Below are positions 17,353-25,962 of a DNA stretch of 35,924 nt, piece after piece (the first letter of the stretch is position 1; every line of letters begins with the position of its first letter). The DNA comes from Nitrospinaceae bacterium (GTDB lineage: Bacteria > Nitrospinota > Nitrospinia > Nitrospinales > VA-1). Below the pieces are notes generated by a model. The model ran no database searches. It was not told where the DNA came from and saw only the letters and a list, made by a program, of their open reading frames with translations. A program made the position numbers and the translations under genes. Where the stretch lies: the NCBI GenBank assembly GCA_029261675.1, contig JAJDBA010000309.1, positions 1 to 35,924 on the forward strand. Reading direction: 5' to 3'.

Positions 17353-19614
17353 CTATCGATCACTTTGCCTACGGCGTAAGGAGGCTTGCGTAACCACCTT
17401 GACGGGCAGGTAAATGGTAAAGGTAGAGCCTTCATTCAGAACACTTTTTACCCGAATATCGCCCCCCATCATCAAGCAGAACCTTCGGCTGATTGCTAAA
17501 CCCAGCCCTGTTCCGCCAAATTTTCTTGTCGAGGAATTATCTACCTGCGAAAACTCCAGAAACAGTTTATTAATAGAATCCGCCGGGATTCCCATACCTG
17601 TATCTATAATAGCAAAGTTTATCCACTCAATATTGTCTCTGATATCACGAAAAACTTTTAAAGTGACTGTTCCCTTTTCAGTAAATTTACAAGCATTGCT
17701 TAATAAGTTGTGAAGCATTTGCCGAACTCTTGTTTCATCTGCATCCATCGTGCCTGCATTTTCAGGACAATCAATGATTAATTTATTTTTACCTTTCTCG
17801 GCAAGGGGGTGAATAGTTCCTTCGACCTCTTTGACTAATTTGTTTATATCAAAGCTCTCAAGCAGAATATCCATTTTCCCTGCTTCGATCTTGGATAGAT
17901 CCAGAATTTCGTTAATGAGGCCCAATAAATGTTTTGCCGATGAACGGATTTTACCCAAATCATCTTGAAAATCATCAAGTCCATCTTCTTCCGCATCCTC
18001 TAATAGCATTTCACTATAACCAATGATCGCATTCATTGGAGTTCTAAGCTCATGACTCATATTTGCCAGAAAATTACTTTTTGCCCGGTTAGCTTCTTCA
18101 GACCTGTCGCGAGCAACTATTAAAGTTTGATGCGCAGACTTCAATTCATTGATTAGGGAAGTGTTACTCACTGCAACCGCAGCTTGTGATGCAAGGGATT
18201 CAACCAGACTTTCATAGTCAGGAGAAAAAGGAATAACTCGTTTTTTATCTTTTACATCTCTGGCATTCAATAACTGTAAAACACCTATGACTTCATCCTC
18301 GTGATTTGTTAGAGGAACAACAAGCATAGACTTCGTGCGATAGCCTGTTTTTTCATCGAATTTTTTCGGACCGGTGAAATCGAAAGGTTCGTAATTGTAG
18401 ACATCCGGAATATTAACCGAAATGTTTTTTATCGCAACATACGCTGAGACATTAGACATGTTTTTTTCCACTGGCGGAAAGGTGATATCTTTTCCAGTGG
18501 TTCCACCCATGAAAATATTCAAGGATTCATTCTGGACAATTTTAAAATTTAAAACGTCATCTTTTAAAATATATAGGGTTCCTCCATCTGCATGAGTGAG
18601 GTTCCTTGCCTCATTTACAATTATTTCAAGCAGAGCCCCCAGATTGCGTTCCCCAGATAAGGCGCGACCAATATTTGATAGTCTTTGAATATGCCCCATT
18701 AGGTTGAAGGATCTTTTCGAGTCCAGTCCACCTTTTTGAATAAACTCGGCCAGTTCACTTCCAAATTTGTTTTTTGGTTTGGCAATACCAATTACCAAAC
18801 TGGGATCAATGATCCAACCTTCAGATTGAATGCTTGGGTGTTGTAAATCAGGGATACCATAATTGGGCTTCCCCATATTGTAGGCCCAAGCTGTTTGGAC
18901 CGCACTCAAAATCGCATCTAGAGAATACCCATTTGCATCCTCAACGCATTTCAATTTCAGAGTGTCATCAATGAATAATTTGAATTCAAAATCATGCTCA
19001 AATTCTGGGGTTTCTAATCCTTTAATGACTTCTTTGTGGACATGCTCTGAATCGGACTTGGTCTTTTTTCCAGAATTTTCTTGTACTTTAAACCGCCTCG
19101 CAACCAAAGCAGGCAGGGTTTCTATAATTACTCGATTATCTTTTTTGGGAGAGCAAGGAATTATAGAAGCTCCGGATTTGAGCAAGCAGTTACTGCCTTC
19201 AAAAAACTGATGAAGAGAATGATTGCCAGTAGCTTTTAAGGGGCTTCCTACCCCCGCAAAAATATCTGTTATTCGCAGGGGTGTTTTCATTCCTTTGGGT
19301 AATTTACTGAGGTATTGTTTTACCTTTTTTTCAAACCCCGTTTGCTTCCATTTTTGGATATCTTTTATGTAATGATTCCACTCTGGGGACAAAGACATTT
19401 TGTCAAGAAACTGCTTTGGTTGCCCTAGTGGAAAATTAACTCCGGCAAACCAAGGACCTTTTTCCTTTAAAAACAATTCGAAATCAGAGAGGGTAGAGAA
19501 AGATTCCACCTTATTTACAGATAGCCCATGGCTCTTTTTGAAGACACAATGCGCAATAGTGATAGGCCTTTTGGGCGTGGGATTATCTGTAAAATTTATT
19601 CCAAATATTTTCAT
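17353..19614 (-). CDS. DUF429-GAF-histidine kinase fusion protein
   Basis: The 753-residue protein has three parts. Residues 1-275 match DUF429, an RNase H-fold family: 'GVNFPLGQP' near 58, 'RITDIFAGVGSPL', 'VIIETLPALVARRF', 'LDAILSAVQTAWAY' and 'EGWIIDP'. A GAF sensor domain covers about 315-485 ('LLEIIVNEARNLTHADGGTLYI'). Residues 510-740 are a histidine kinase, with His521 in 'MSHELRTPMNAI', N-box 'NLLSNACKFTE', 'DTGMGIP' and 'GGTGLGLAISRRF'. There is no membrane helix, so it is cytoplasmic, and no receiver domain or adjacent response regulator. In DUF429 as I know it, 'GvDf' and 'iDfPlG' carry Asp; here both positions are Asn (GINF, GVNF), suggesting a non-catalytic domain. The gene lies between the bioH-like gene (18 bp) and bioC. 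Confidence 0.88.
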   Translation of the reverse strand: MKIFGINFTDNPTPKRPITIAHCVFKKSHGLSVNKVESFSTLSDFELFLKEKGPWFAGVNFPLGQPKQFLDKMSLSPEWNHYIKDIQKWKQTGFEKKVKQYLSKLPKGMKTPLRITDIFAGVGSPLKATGNHSLHQFFEGSNCLLKSGASIIPCSPKKDNRVIIETLPALVARRFKVQENSGKKTKSDSEHVHKEVIKGLETPEFEHDFEFKLFIDDTLKLKCVEDANGYSLDAILSAVQTAWAYNMGKPNYGIPDLQHPSIQSEGWIIDPSLVIGIAKPKNKFGSELAEFIQKGGLDSKRSFNLMGHIQRLSNIGRALSGERNLGALLEIIVNEARNLTHADGGTLYILKDDVLNFKIVQNESLNIFMGGTTGKDITFPPVEKNMSNVSAYVAIKNISVNIPDVYNYEPFDFTGPKKFDEKTGYRTKSMLVVPLTNHEDEVIGVLQLLNARDVKDKKRVIPFSPDYESLVESLASQAAVAVSNTSLINELKSAHQTLIVARDRSEEANRAKSNFLANMSHELRTPMNAIIGYSEMLLEDAEEDGLDDFQDDLGKIRSSAKHLLGLINEILDLSKIEAGKMDILLESFDINKLVKEVEGTIHPLAEKGKNKLIIDCPENAGTMDADETRVRQMLHNLLSNACKFTEKGTVTLKVFRDIRDNIEWINFAIIDTGMGIPADSINKLFLEFSQVDNSSTRKFGGTGLGLAISRRFCLMMGGDIRVKSVLNEGSTFTIYLPVKVVTQASLRRRQSDR

Positions 19615-19632
19615 AGAAAATAGATTCTCTAC

Positions 19633-20277
19633 CTAACTTAATATTCTTTTTGCTAACTGTTTCAGTAACGGATTAGGGGAGTGCCCCGCATCTTTTACTA
19701 TCTCTAAATCAGGAATATGGTCTCTCAATACTCCTGCATCAAGAAAAGTATCATTTTCGCCTATAATAGACAAAAAATCATTAGTTTCTTTGCCTGTAAC
19801 CGAGTTATTTTCAAGAAATTTCAACCCCTTTATCAGAATATTTCTACTGGGGATCTCCTTGATCTGGCTTTCTGGATAGGGCAAGTCTGCATGGAAGAAA
19901 AAATCTCGCAGAACATCCGTTTTATTGGAGTCCCGGCTTAATATTTTTATCAAATATTTTAATTGTGTTTCGGAAGTCTTACCACCCAATTGACCTGTAT
20001 TAAGAAAGGCTAGAATCGGAGCAAGTATTGCTTTCTGGGAGTTTGAGGGTAAATGATCTTGATGTTTTAATAGCCATAAACTTCCCAGTGAATAGCCTAT
20101 ATAGAGTTGTGCTGGTAAGCGACTTAATATATTTTGGGCTTCTTCTTCATTTTCTGGGTTTTCCGGATAGACAACACGGACCTCAGAGTTGGGAAAGGCC
20201 TCCTTTATTTGTTCCGCAAACCAGGTTTCGGGAACCGCCCAGCCTGATATCGCTGTGATGGTTAGTTTTTCTTCCAT
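19633..20277 (-). CDS. bioH: BioH-type pimeloyl-ACP methyl ester esterase (alpha/beta hydrolase)
   Basis: This 214-residue alpha/beta hydrolase has an oxyanion 'SGWAVPETWF' near residue 10, a nucleophile elbow 'GYSLGS' near 61, an acid 'GENDTFLDA' near 174 and a catalytic His in 'DAGHSPNP' near 199. BioH cleaves the methyl ester of pimeloyl-ACP to end the modified fatty-acid cycle. Position between bioF and bioC supports this. Other unrelated esterases (BioG, BioK, BioJ, BioV) do the same job in other bacteria, and I cannot exclude a different sub-family. It overlaps bioF by 16 bp. Confidence 0.78.
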   Translation of the reverse strand: MEEKLTITAISGWAVPETWFAEQIKEAFPNSEVRVVYPENPENEEEAQNILSRLPAQLYIGYSLGSLWLLKHQDHLPSNSQKAILAPILAFLNTGQLGGKTSETQLKYLIKILSRDSNKTDVLRDFFFHADLPYPESQIKEIPSRNILIKGLKFLENNSVTGKETNDFLSIIGENDTFLDAGVLRDHIPDLEIVKDAGHSPNPLLKQLAKRILS

Positions 20278-21464
20278 GAATCCAATAGTTTTAGCAGTTC
20301 ATCTATCAGCGTTTCATCTATTTTTGAGTGCAGTGAAATCCGCAAACGAGAACTATCAGCAGGAACAGTAGGGGGGCGCACCGCACCAACAAGAATCCCG
20401 TGACTCAATAACTGATTTCTTAATTCAAGAGTTTCCTGCGGGTCGCCAATTACGATAGGAATAATTGGGGACTCAAATTCTACAGGCTTTTGTTTTAAAC
20501 CCTCCTGAAAATATTTTGACAAACTCCTCAATTTCTTCCGTCGTTCACCAAAAGTTCTAATTAATTTTATGGATTCAAGTGCTGCACCCACTTGTGAAGG
20601 AGGCAAAAATGTAGAATAAATATATTCGCCCGCTTGGTTGGTTAAATAATTTATGATGGATGGATTATTTGCTAGAACGTATGCACCCATGCTGGCCAGC
20701 GCCTTACCCAGGGTTCCTATAGTTATATCGACCTCATCCAAAACATTCATTTCTTCTGCCAACCCGCCGCCGTTTTCGCCAAAAACTCCTGTACCGTGAG
20801 CTTCATCAAGTACAAGAATAAAGGGATACTTCTTCTTCATGGCTACAAGTGCTTTCAAGTCGGGATAATCGCCATCCATACTGAAAACGCTTTCGGTTAC
20901 TACAAAAATAGTATCGTAATTTTTGCAATTTTTTTGCAGGAGAGCTTCAAGTTCAATCATATCCAAATGACTGTAGCGTTTGAATTTTGCGGGACACGGC
21001 AAAAGGGCTTGCGCTATGGAATGATGAATGAGTCTATCGGCTAGCACCAAATCATTCTTTCCTGGTAGATGTTTTAAAACAGCCTGATTAGCTACAAACC
21101 CGGAATTGAATAGCATGCCAAAAGATTTCTGCTTCCAATTTAGAATTTCATCGAGCAATTCCTGATGACAGGGTAAAAATCCTGAAAGGAGGGGGGAGGC
21201 GCCGCTTCCAGATCCATATTTTTCACAAGCTGTTTTAGCTCCAGCAATCACCTTTGGGTGAAAGCGCAACTGAAAATAATCGTTAGAAACCAGATTGTGT
21301 TGATAGCCGTTATACAATTTGATTTCTCGATAGAGATGGTTCTCTCTACGAACATTCAGGTCTTGATTCAGGCGGTTGATAAATTTTTTTGTCAATGAAT
21401 TTTGGATATGGTTTGAAAAATTAAAATTATGGTATAAAACGTCTTTCAAGTCAAAGGAACCCAT
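20262..21464 (-). CDS. bioF: 8-amino-7-oxononanoate synthase
   Basis: BioF condenses pimeloyl-ACP with alanine using PLP. The 400 residues show 'NDYFQLRFHPKVIAGA', 'YGSGSGASPLLSGF', the cofactor His in 'LDEAHGTGVFG', and the Schiff-base Lys254 in 'TLGKALASMGAYV'. The related synthases (KBL, ALAS) are less likely given bioH and bioC downstream. The ATG at 21464 adds about 22 residues before the region that aligns with other BioF proteins ('FINRLNQDLNVRRENHLYRE'). A promoter-like TTGACT-N17-CATAAT at 21454-21426 lies inside this extension. The true start may be the TTG at 21395, although no Shine-Dalgarno is visible there. Confidence 0.93.
   Translation of the reverse strand: MGSFDLKDVLYHNFNFSNHIQNSLTKKFINRLNQDLNVRRENHLYREIKLYNGYQHNLVSNDYFQLRFHPKVIAGAKTACEKYGSGSGASPLLSGFLPCHQELLDEILNWKQKSFGMLFNSGFVANQAVLKHLPGKNDLVLADRLIHHSIAQALLPCPAKFKRYSHLDMIELEALLQKNCKNYDTIFVVTESVFSMDGDYPDLKALVAMKKKYPFILVLDEAHGTGVFGENGGGLAEEMNVLDEVDITIGTLGKALASMGAYVLANNPSIINYLTNQAGEYIYSTFLPPSQVGAALESIKLIRTFGERRKKLRSLSKYFQEGLKQKPVEFESPIIPIVIGDPQETLELRNQLLSHGILVGAVRPPTVPADSSRLRISLHSKIDETLIDELLKLLDSWKKN
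21426..21454 (-). promoter_or_regulatory. possible bio operon promoter inside the annotated 5' end of bioF
   Basis: On the minus strand, TTGACT (21454-21449) and CATAAT (21431-21426) are separated by 17 bp. Transcription would start near 21419, upstream of the TTG start candidate at 21395 but downstream of the ATG at 21464. Only 17 bp separate that ATG from the divergent gene at 21482. I found no BirA-type operator palindrome. Confidence 0.45.
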
Positions 21465-21481
21465 ATACGAGAGTCCATAGT

Positions 21482-21871
21482 ATGTCAGAAATTAAAGATA
21501 CCGGTAAAGTTTGGATAAAAGGATCGGTGGGTACCGCACATGCGATTCGAGTCGATGATAAAGTTTTTGCTACAGGGCAAAGGGAAGGTCAAAGCGTAGA
21601 CCTTTGGCTTGATAATGAGGGGTTATGTATTGACCTGCATGATTCCAAGCTCGGTGAAAGAGTGGCTCGTTTCATTCCCCTGAATACTCCGGCTACATTG
21701 CCCGGAACTCTCTTCAATGGATTTGAGAAGACCAAACATGCAGATATACTAATAGTATCTGCTGATAGCGAGGGGATAAAAGAAAAAACGGTTTCGGGCA
21801 AAAAATACCAAGAGGGCGGTTTTAGTGTCTTGGACCGTTTGACTTTTTGGCAAACGATTTGGAAGAACTAA
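21482..21871 (+). CDS. small hypothetical protein
   Basis: This 129-residue protein is one I do not recognise. It is strand-rich and acidic, with short motifs 'GKVWIKGSVGTAHAI', 'DNEGLCIDLHDSKLG' and a C-terminal 'GGFSVLDRLTFWQTIWKN'. It has no signal peptide, membrane helix or obvious metal site. It is divergent from bioF (17 bp between the ATG codons). A TATAAA at 21433-21438 could serve as its -10, but no good -35 is visible. It converges on the next gene after 21 bp. Codon use and base composition look like the neighbours. Confidence 0.7.
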   Translation: MSEIKDTGKVWIKGSVGTAHAIRVDDKVFATGQREGQSVDLWLDNEGLCIDLHDSKLGERVARFIPLNTPATLPGTLFNGFEKTKHADILIVSADSEGIKEKTVSGKKYQEGGFSVLDRLTFWQTIWKN

Positions 21872-21892
21872 AACCGTAAAAACACGAATGGA

Positions 21893-22315
21893 TTATATGT
21901 TTCGCACTAGCCGGGCCGCTTGATGTTCCCGAGTTGCTGGATCAATATACTCGAGCTCTTTATTTCTCAGATTTATTCGGCAGACTTCCTGATTTTCATT
22001 TTTGTCACTGGTCCATATATAATTCGAACATTTTGTGACAAACAGAGGACAGATATGGATAATTTCATCTTCCCAATCCATATGATCAAAAGATTCATCG
22101 TAAAACTCTTCTGCTTCCTGAGAAGTCGGAAGTCTCCAATCGCTGAAGCCACCAGCATAAACCTGATTCATCAGACGAACATAGGCAAGGGCCTCCTGAT
22201 AATTTCTCCATTGCGCCAGGTCTCCCCATGAATCTTTTGGCAACCAATATTTTTTGTGTTTATTGTCCGTGATAATTCCTGAGGAGTTATCTGTAAAGCG
22301 ATCTGATTCTGTCAT
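21893..22315 (-). CDS. DUF1566 / Lcl C-terminal domain protein
   Basis: The 140 residues show the DUF1566 pattern: 'GIITDNKHKKYWLPKD' near residue 14, 'NYQEALAYVRLMN' near 38, 'GGFSDWRLPTSQEAEEF' near 55, 'YIWTSDKNEN' near 98 and a C-terminal 'QAARLVRNI'. The domain occurs in secreted or surface proteins and is distantly like formylglycine-generating-enzyme folds. Its function is unknown. This copy has no signal peptide and consists of the domain alone, so it is probably cytoplasmic. It lies 44 bp downstream of pabC on the same strand and could be read from the pab transcript. Confidence 0.75.
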   Translation of the reverse strand: MTESDRFTDNSSGIITDNKHKKYWLPKDSWGDLAQWRNYQEALAYVRLMNQVYAGGFSDWRLPTSQEAEEFYDESFDHMDWEDEIIHICPLFVTKCSNYIWTSDKNENQEVCRINLRNKELEYIDPATREHQAARLVRNI

Positions 22316-22359
22316 TAAATTTACCCAATTCAGTAGCGCGAATTAATAAGCCTTAGAAA

Positions 22360-23229
22360 TTAGCATGGATTTTTCTTAGCTTCAACGCATTTTAAAAATT
22401 CGTCGTGAATAAAACCAGTAAGAATTCCTGGCTTTTTGTTTCCGATGGTCTGAGAATCTATTTGGGTCACAGGTACAATTTCAATACCCGTGTTGGTTAT
22501 GAAAACTTCATCGGCTTCTAATAAGGCTTCAAGGGTAATACGCTCTTCTAGTAATGGGATTTTATGCTCCCTTGCAATTTCGAGTACTACCTGCCGGGTA
22601 ATACCTTCCAACACATAGGGACTCGCAGGAGGAGTTTTGAGTACGCCCTGTCTAACAATAAATACATTACTGGTTGTACCCTCCGTGACACCAAAATCTG
22701 GGTCAACCACCACGCCCTCCATAAAATCCTTTTTATTGGATAATTCTCTTATAAGAATATTCGGCAAATAATTGCAGGTTTTTAAACGATTAGTTAGACC
22801 GCTTGTTAAGCTTGCACGTTCCTGAAAAAGCATTATTTTGACACCTTTATTGTATACTGCCTTTGGAAGTGCTTTGAAGGCGCGGATATTAACCACCAGG
22901 GTAGGGGGGGTATCGAATTCAACCTGGATATTTGATTGCGTGTCGCCGCGTGTAACAGTAAGTCGAATAATAGCATCCTTATATTTATTTCTAGCGAGGA
23001 TGTCTTGAGCTACCCTCATCAACTCAATCCGGGTCATTGGAAGATCAATAAAAATCTGAGGCAGTGATTTGAGAAGCCTATCTACATGTTGTTCCAGACG
23101 AAATATTTTCCCGTTTCTTGAGCGCATGGTCTCGAACAAACCATCTCCATAACAAAAACCTCTATCCTGAATAGACACTTTTGCATTGCACAGAGGGGTA
23201 AATAATCCGTTTATGTATACAACGTCCAT
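22360..23229 (-). CDS. pabC: aminodeoxychorismate lyase (class IV PLP aminotransferase)
   Basis: PabC removes pyruvate from 4-amino-4-deoxychorismate to give p-aminobenzoate for folate. The 289-residue fold-type IV protein has 'VSIQDRGFCYGDGLFETMR' near residue 20, Schiff-base Lys150 in 'LKTCNYLPN', 'GVTEGTTSNVFIV' near 184 and 'EEVFITNTGIEIVP'-like sequence near 252. Branched-chain and D-alanine aminotransferases share this fold. The pabB gene ends only 3 bp upstream, which makes the lyase role likely. Confidence 0.83.
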   Translation of the reverse strand: MDVVYINGLFTPLCNAKVSIQDRGFCYGDGLFETMRSRNGKIFRLEQHVDRLLKSLPQIFIDLPMTRIELMRVAQDILARNKYKDAIIRLTVTRGDTQSNIQVEFDTPPTLVVNIRAFKALPKAVYNKGVKIMLFQERASLTSGLTNRLKTCNYLPNILIRELSNKKDFMEGVVVDPDFGVTEGTTSNVFIVRQGVLKTPPASPYVLEGITRQVVLEIAREHKIPLLEERITLEALLEADEVFITNTGIEIVPVTQIDSQTIGNKKPGILTGFIHDEFLKCVEAKKNPC

Positions 23230-23232
23230 TTA

Positions 23233-24690
23233 TTAATACTCCAAAGCTTCTACCATTGCAGCGGCCTTATCTAATGTCTCCTGATATTCTTTTTCTGGCT
23301 CCGAGTCGGCCACAATACCTGCGCCCACATGAAAACTTGCATTGCCGTTATTGATAATTATCGAACGGATAATGATATTTAAGTCCAAATACGGGGCATA
23401 ACCAATATAGCCGAAAGAACCCGAGTAGGGACCCCGTGGAACAGGTTCTAGTTCGTTGATGATTTCCATGCATCTGATTTTTGGACAACCTGTGATAGTT
23501 CCACCGGGGAAAACCGCCTTCAATATTTCAAAAATACTTCGGTTCGGCAACAGGCATCCTGAAATATTTGATACGATATGACTCACATGGGAATACTTTT
23601 CTAAAAGCATGAAGTCGGTTACCTTCACTGTTCCTGCTTTGCAAAGCCGTCCAAGGTCATTTCTTTCCAGATCGACTAGCATCAAATGTTCGGCGCGTTC
23701 TTTATTATTCAACAGCAGTTCTGCGGTTAGGGCCTCATCTTTTTCTGTAACATTGCTTCGCGGGCGAGTTCCGGCAATGGGGCGCGATTCGATTTGATCT
23801 CCCGAAACTTTTATAAGTCGCTCGGGGGAAGAACTGACAAGGGAGAGGCCATCAAATTTAAGAACGCCTGAAAAAGGAGATGGGTTAACCTTTCTTAGCT
23901 TTTGATATAAGGCCAGAGGGGCCTTATCAAAGGGTGTTTCAAACTTCTGAGAAATGTTAGCTTGATAGATATCTCCCTCGCCAATATAAGCTTTAGCTTG
24001 ATCAACCTTCTGCATGTACTCGCTTTTATCTGAAAAGGGTTTGAGTGGTTCTAAAGAAAAAGGCTTTTCTTCTTTGACCACGGGGGAAAGGCGGATTCTT
24101 TCTAAAGCTCTATGAACATCTTTCCATACACGTTTGATTTCCCATGAGAAGTCTTCGTAATCAGAACCTTTTGTCCTATTTTTTCCAGACAGTATGAATT
24201 TTAGTTTTTGGCTTTTGTGATCATAGACAAACAAACGCTCGGCTTCCATAAAACTAAGATCAGGAATGTCTTCAGATGATTTGAGCTTGATATCTTCAAA
24301 CAGGGAACTGGCTTCATAGCCAACGAACCCTACCCAACCTCCCCAAAAATGCGGAAGGTAATCCACTGTCGTTTCATCGAAATTTAATAAGTTAAAAGCT
24401 TCATCAACTTGATTGAACTGGGTTTGCAAAATTCCATTTTGATATAAAAATGTTCTTGTCCCAAAAATCTTCAGTAGTCTGGAACTGGAGCCACCAAAAA
24501 TTGAAAATTGCGCCGTTTCTATAGGGCCCTTACCGCTTTCCAGCAAAAAAGACTGCTCTGAGTTTTGAAAAAGTTCTTTAAAAAGAAGTGAGGGATCTAA
24601 CTCGGGAATTCGCTCTTCACCAAATACAGGAACTCTGGATGAAGAAGCCGCCAGATGGATAAATTTCTTTCTGTCAGGAAGGATATCCAT
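23233..24690 (-). CDS. pabB: aminodeoxychorismate synthase component I (PIAGT type)
   Basis: The 485-residue chorismate-utilising enzyme has an N-terminal anthranilate-synthase-I-like domain (about 1-160) and a catalytic domain. Key motifs are 'IYQANISQKF' near 240, 'SSPERLIKV' near 287, 'RPIAGTRPR' (Ala306) near 303, 'LVDLERNDLGRL' near 340 and 'PGGTITGCPKIRCMEII' near 394. It would amidate chorismate with ammonia from a glutaminase. The adjacent pabC supports PabB over TrpE, but Ala306 stands where classical PabB has the nucleophilic Lys of PIKGT. No pabA or trpG lies in the window. An anthranilate synthase role cannot be excluded from sequence alone. Confidence 0.82.
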   Translation of the reverse strand: MDILPDRKKFIHLAASSSRVPVFGEERIPELDPSLLFKELFQNSEQSFLLESGKGPIETAQFSIFGGSSSRLLKIFGTRTFLYQNGILQTQFNQVDEAFNLLNFDETTVDYLPHFWGGWVGFVGYEASSLFEDIKLKSSEDIPDLSFMEAERLFVYDHKSQKLKFILSGKNRTKGSDYEDFSWEIKRVWKDVHRALERIRLSPVVKEEKPFSLEPLKPFSDKSEYMQKVDQAKAYIGEGDIYQANISQKFETPFDKAPLALYQKLRKVNPSPFSGVLKFDGLSLVSSSPERLIKVSGDQIESRPIAGTRPRSNVTEKDEALTAELLLNNKERAEHLMLVDLERNDLGRLCKAGTVKVTDFMLLEKYSHVSHIVSNISGCLLPNRSIFEILKAVFPGGTITGCPKIRCMEIINELEPVPRGPYSGSFGYIGYAPYLDLNIIIRSIIINNGNASFHVGAGIVADSEPEKEYQETLDKAAAMVEALEY

Positions 24691-24703
24691 AATATATGAC
24701 TAA

Positions 24704-24730
24704 ATTATAGGATATTACCAAGAATGGCAA
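24704..24730 (-). promoter_or_regulatory. possible pabB promoter
   Basis: On the minus strand, a perfect TATAAT (24709-24704) is preceded by TTGCCA (24730-24725) with a short 15-bp spacer. Transcription would begin near 24697, only about 7 nt before the pabB ATG, and no Shine-Dalgarno sequence is visible. The message would be nearly leaderless if this promoter is used. Confidence 0.4.
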
Positions 24731-24753
24731 GAGGAAGAGGGGGGCTTCGCGGG

Positions 24754-25962
24754 TTACTCGTATCGCAGGGCTTCGATCGGATTCATATTTGCAGCTTTAT
24801 TGGCAGGGTAGAACCCAAAAAATACTCCTATAGCGACAGAGAATCCAAACGCAAGAAGAATGGATTGCGTGGAAACAATAGTATCCCATCCTCCAATATT
24901 TGAAACCATTTCAGAAATTCCTACCCCTAGCAAAACACCGACACTCCCACCAAGAAAACTGATTACGACCGATTCGATCAGGAACTGTTCCAAGATTTCT
25001 CTTTTTTTTGCACCAATGGCTTTTCTAATTCCAATTTCACGGGTACGTTCTGTAACGGAAACCAGCATTATATTCATAATACCAATGCCACCCACCATGA
25101 GAGAAATTGCGGCAATACCTCCCAATAAATAAGTAAATGTTTTAGAGGCATCTCCCCAGCTATTAAGCCATTGAGAGGAATTTTGCACATAAAAGTCGTT
25201 CTCTTTACCGTCCGCAATATTGTGTCGTAGCCGCAATACTTGGGCAATGTCTTCCTTTATGAGTTCAAGATCTTCGATTTTTTCGGCTTGCACATCAATG
25301 GACTGAATATGATCCATTCCAAAAACACGTTTTTGTGCTGTGGTAACAGGGATGAAAATCTGATCATCAGGATCAAACCAACTCAATGCACCTTTAGGCT
25401 CAGTCGTGCCAATGACCATGAAGTTTTTGCCATCGACCTTGATTGTCTTTCCCAACGGATTCGCTTCTTCAAAAAGGTTTTTGACAACAGTTGCACCCAA
25501 TACACAAACCCTTTTCGAAGCGATGATCTCTTGTTGGTTAAAATAACGGCCTCTTTTCATTTCAAAATTTGCCAACCGAACGTAATTTTTACCTGTCCCT
25601 CGAACGGTTGAATTGGAATTTTTATTGCCAAACTTTAATTGCGCAGAACGATAAACTTGTGCGGCTACGCCGGTAATAAGAGGCACATGCTTTTCAATAA
25701 AATCAGCATCTGACAACATAAGGGTATCGACTTTTCCTGTGGTGACGTGACGCGATTTTTGCTGGCCCGGTTTGATGGTAATAATATTAGTTCCAAATTT
25801 AGAAATAGTACTCAAAGTCTGTTGTCGAGCACCCTCGCCAATGGATACCATAGAAATTACCGATGCAACGCCTATGATGATCCCTAAAGCCGTCAAAAAT
25901 GTTCGCAATTTATGAGAGATCAGGCTCCTTAGCGCCATCTTGAATAAATCGAAAATCAGCAT
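24754..25962 (-). CDS. MacB-like ABC transporter permease
   Basis: The 402-residue permease has the MacB/LolC/FtsX layout. TM1 (about 20-42, LRTFLTALGIIIGVASVISMVS) is followed by a large periplasmic core domain (45-270). Three C-terminal membrane helices lie near 280-305, 330-355 and 368-390. The 'RTREIGIRKAIGA' coupling helix is near 312. It forms the inner-membrane part of a mechanotransmission exporter for drugs, peptides or lipids. It overlaps the ATPase gene by 7 bp. The ATPase being a separate gene differs from E. coli MacB, where the two are fused. Confidence 0.92.
   Translation of the reverse strand: MLIFDLFKMALRSLISHKLRTFLTALGIIIGVASVISMVSIGEGARQQTLSTISKFGTNIITIKPGQQKSRHVTTGKVDTLMLSDADFIEKHVPLITGVAAQVYRSAQLKFGNKNSNSTVRGTGKNYVRLANFEMKRGRYFNQQEIIASKRVCVLGATVVKNLFEEANPLGKTIKVDGKNFMVIGTTEPKGALSWFDPDDQIFIPVTTAQKRVFGMDHIQSIDVQAEKIEDLELIKEDIAQVLRLRHNIADGKENDFYVQNSSQWLNSWGDASKTFTYLLGGIAAISLMVGGIGIMNIMLVSVTERTREIGIRKAIGAKKREILEQFLIESVVISFLGGSVGVLLGVGISEMVSNIGGWDTIVSTQSILLAFGFSVAIGVFFGFYPANKAANMNPIEALRYE

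Noticed and set aside
21365..21480. BirA operator upstream of bioF
   Set aside because: I found no TTGTAAAC/GTTTACAA-type palindrome near the start.
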